A DNA stretch of 64,000 nucleotides, from contig OZ024862.1 of assembly GCA_964017155.1 (NCBI GenBank), forward strand, positions 808,501 through 872,500, read 5' to 3'. The notes beneath the pieces were generated by a model. That model was not told the origin of the DNA. It searched no databases and was given only the letters and a program-made list of their open reading frames with translations. The DNA comes from Oasisia sp. SBJ-2009. Lineage: Eukaryota; Annelida; Polychaeta; Sabellida; Siboglinidae. Of this stretch, positions 63,365 through 64,000 are shown one piece after another (the stretch's first letter is position 1; each line of letters starts with the position of its first letter). The translations under genes and the position numbers were made by a program.

Positions 63365-64000
63365 CAAGTATCAAATGTTGGCAAAAATACTAATATAATA
63401 GCAACATTGAGGTGGGTCCGACTTGTACATAAGTGCCAAATAGTGAAATACTAAAAACAAATTGAGAGTATACGTGCTTTTATGAGAGAGTGCGCGTGAA
63501 GGTACGCGCCCGCAAGTGTAGGCATTTATGTACAAGTCGGGCCCACCTCAATGTTGGTATTATAACTGTATCTTTCCCAACATTTGATACTTGATTTTGT
63601 TAATTCTATCAATTATATTCATCTTGCGCATATTTATGTTTTATATACAGCGCGTCTTAGCAGACTTGTGAGGTCGATAAGACAGCGTGGTCGGCATAAA
63701 CAAACTGTTTATCGCTCATTTCATATGCACAGCGCAGTAACATGCACCGCTGCGCTTGCGACTGGCACAAATCGCGCTGTCTTTTCGACCTCAAAAGTTT
63801 GCCAAGACGCGCTGTTTATAAAACATAAATACGCGCAAGATGATAATAATTGAATGAATTAATTTAATCAAGTATCAAATGTTGGCAAAAATACTGATAT
63901 AATAGCAACATTGAGGTGGGTCCGACTTGTACATAAGTGCCAAATAGTGAAATACTGAAAACAATTGAGAGTATACGTGCTTTTATGAGAGAGTGCGCGT
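63365..64000. repeat. A unit (63365-63868) and partial full unit at the right window edge
   Basis: The A unit has ACTAATATAATAG and TTTCCCAACA, shared with the A unit at 58275. The last 132 bp (63869-64000) are a left-arm end and loop with CTGAAAACAATTG, so the cut unit is a full unit of the kind seen at 58779. The array continues to the right. Confidence 0.92.

Larger units (their letters stand above)
1..64000. repeat. Tandem satellite array filling the whole window (504-bp full units plus 212/213-bp short units)
   Basis: Every part of the window is the same repeat in one orientation. Taking CAAGTATCAAAT as unit start, 107 complete full units begin at 195, 698, 1414, 1918, 2634, 3137, 3641, 4357, 4861, 5365, 6081, 6585, 7089, 7805, 8309, 9026, 9530, 10034, 10537, 11041, 11757, 12261, 12978, 13482, 13986, 14489, 14993, 15709, 16213, 16930, 17434, 18151, 18655, 19159, 19875, 20378, 21094, 21597, 22313, 22817, 23534, 24038, 24542, 25258, 25762, 26266, 26982, 27486, 27990, 28706, 29209, 29925, 30428, 31144, 31648, 32365, 32869, 33373, 34089, 34593, 35097, 35813, 36317, 37034, 37538, 38042, 38758, 39261, 39977, 40481, 41198, 41702, 42206, 42922, 43425, 43929, 44645, 45148, 45864, 46368, 47084, 47588, 48092, 48808, 49523, 50240, 50744, 51248, 51964, 52679, 53397, 53901, 54617, 55121, 55625, 56341, 57056, 57560, 58275, 58779, 59494, 59998, 60713, 61429, 62146, 62650 and 63365. 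The 46 short units are listed under their own entry. The 503/504 difference is one A in the loop (AAACAATTG or AAACAAATTG). Units differ by only a few percent. Long arrays of this kind are typical of eukaryotic heterochromatin; the family is not one I recognise. Confidence 0.97.

Noticed and set aside
1..64000. CRISPR array
   Set aside because: Repeats are hundreds of bases long with no short-repeat/unique-spacer pattern; the spacers are themselves part of the repeat.
1..64000. CENP-B box, telomere repeats, tRNA or rRNA genes
   Set aside because: I looked for a TTCG-GGAA-CGGGA type motif, short G-rich telomeric runs, and tRNA or rRNA signatures in the consensus unit and found none.

Overview
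The whole window, from base 1 to base 64000, is one uninterrupted tandem satellite-DNA array. I see no protein-coding gene, RNA gene, transposon insertion or unique sequence in it, and both ends cut through the array. This points to eukaryotic heterochromatin (centromeric, pericentromeric or subtelomeric). I cannot name the species or match the repeat to a family I know. Base composition is about 39% GC by hand count on one unit. CpG is not depleted (about 26 CpG in one 503-bp unit against about 19 expected), which argues against a heavily CpG-methylated vertebrate or plant genome and fits many invertebrates. That is inference only.

Two building blocks make up the array. The full unit is 503 or 504 bp (107 complete copies plus one partial at each end). 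It is built around a very large imperfect inverted repeat: a 167-bp left arm, an 82/83-bp loop, a 167-bp right arm about 88% complementary to the left, then an 87-bp spacer before the next left arm. The short unit S is 212 or 213 bp (46 copies). It is the same repeat with one fixed 291/292-bp deletion that removes most of the loop, the entire right arm and two thirds of the spacer, so S is in effect a solo left arm. S never occurs twice in a row.

Full units fall into four sequence classes (called A, B, C and D here) by shared substitutions. Together with S they form higher-order repeats (HORs): A-B-C-S (1724 bp), A-B-S (1221 bp), D-C-S (1219 bp) and A-D-S (1219 to 1220 bp). These are nested in larger duplications. 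Layout: 1-2633 irregular; 2634-7804 three A-B-C-S copies; 7805-9025 A-B-S; 9026-16929 two near-identical 3952-bp super-repeats; 16930-18150 a recombinant A-B/C-S; 18151-35812 two near-identical 8831-bp super-repeats; 35813-47083 mixed HORs, including a block shared with 1.6-4.1 kb at an offset of 40288 bp; 47084-57055 three related blocks each opening with a marked A-B-C-S; 57056-64000 A-D-S and A-S repeats without B or C.

The arrangement looks like unequal exchange acting at several scales (504 bp, 1.2-1.7 kb, 4 kb, 9 kb), with several units that are visible recombinants between classes. Some right-arm variants match the left arm better than others do, suggesting sequence transfer between arms. 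The short open frames that recur once per unit are by-products of the repeat and are not annotated as genes. The most interesting feature is the array-wide alternation of 167-bp left and right arms, broken at intervals by solo left arms: a possible cruciform-forming or hairpin-RNA-producing, centromere-type satellite.
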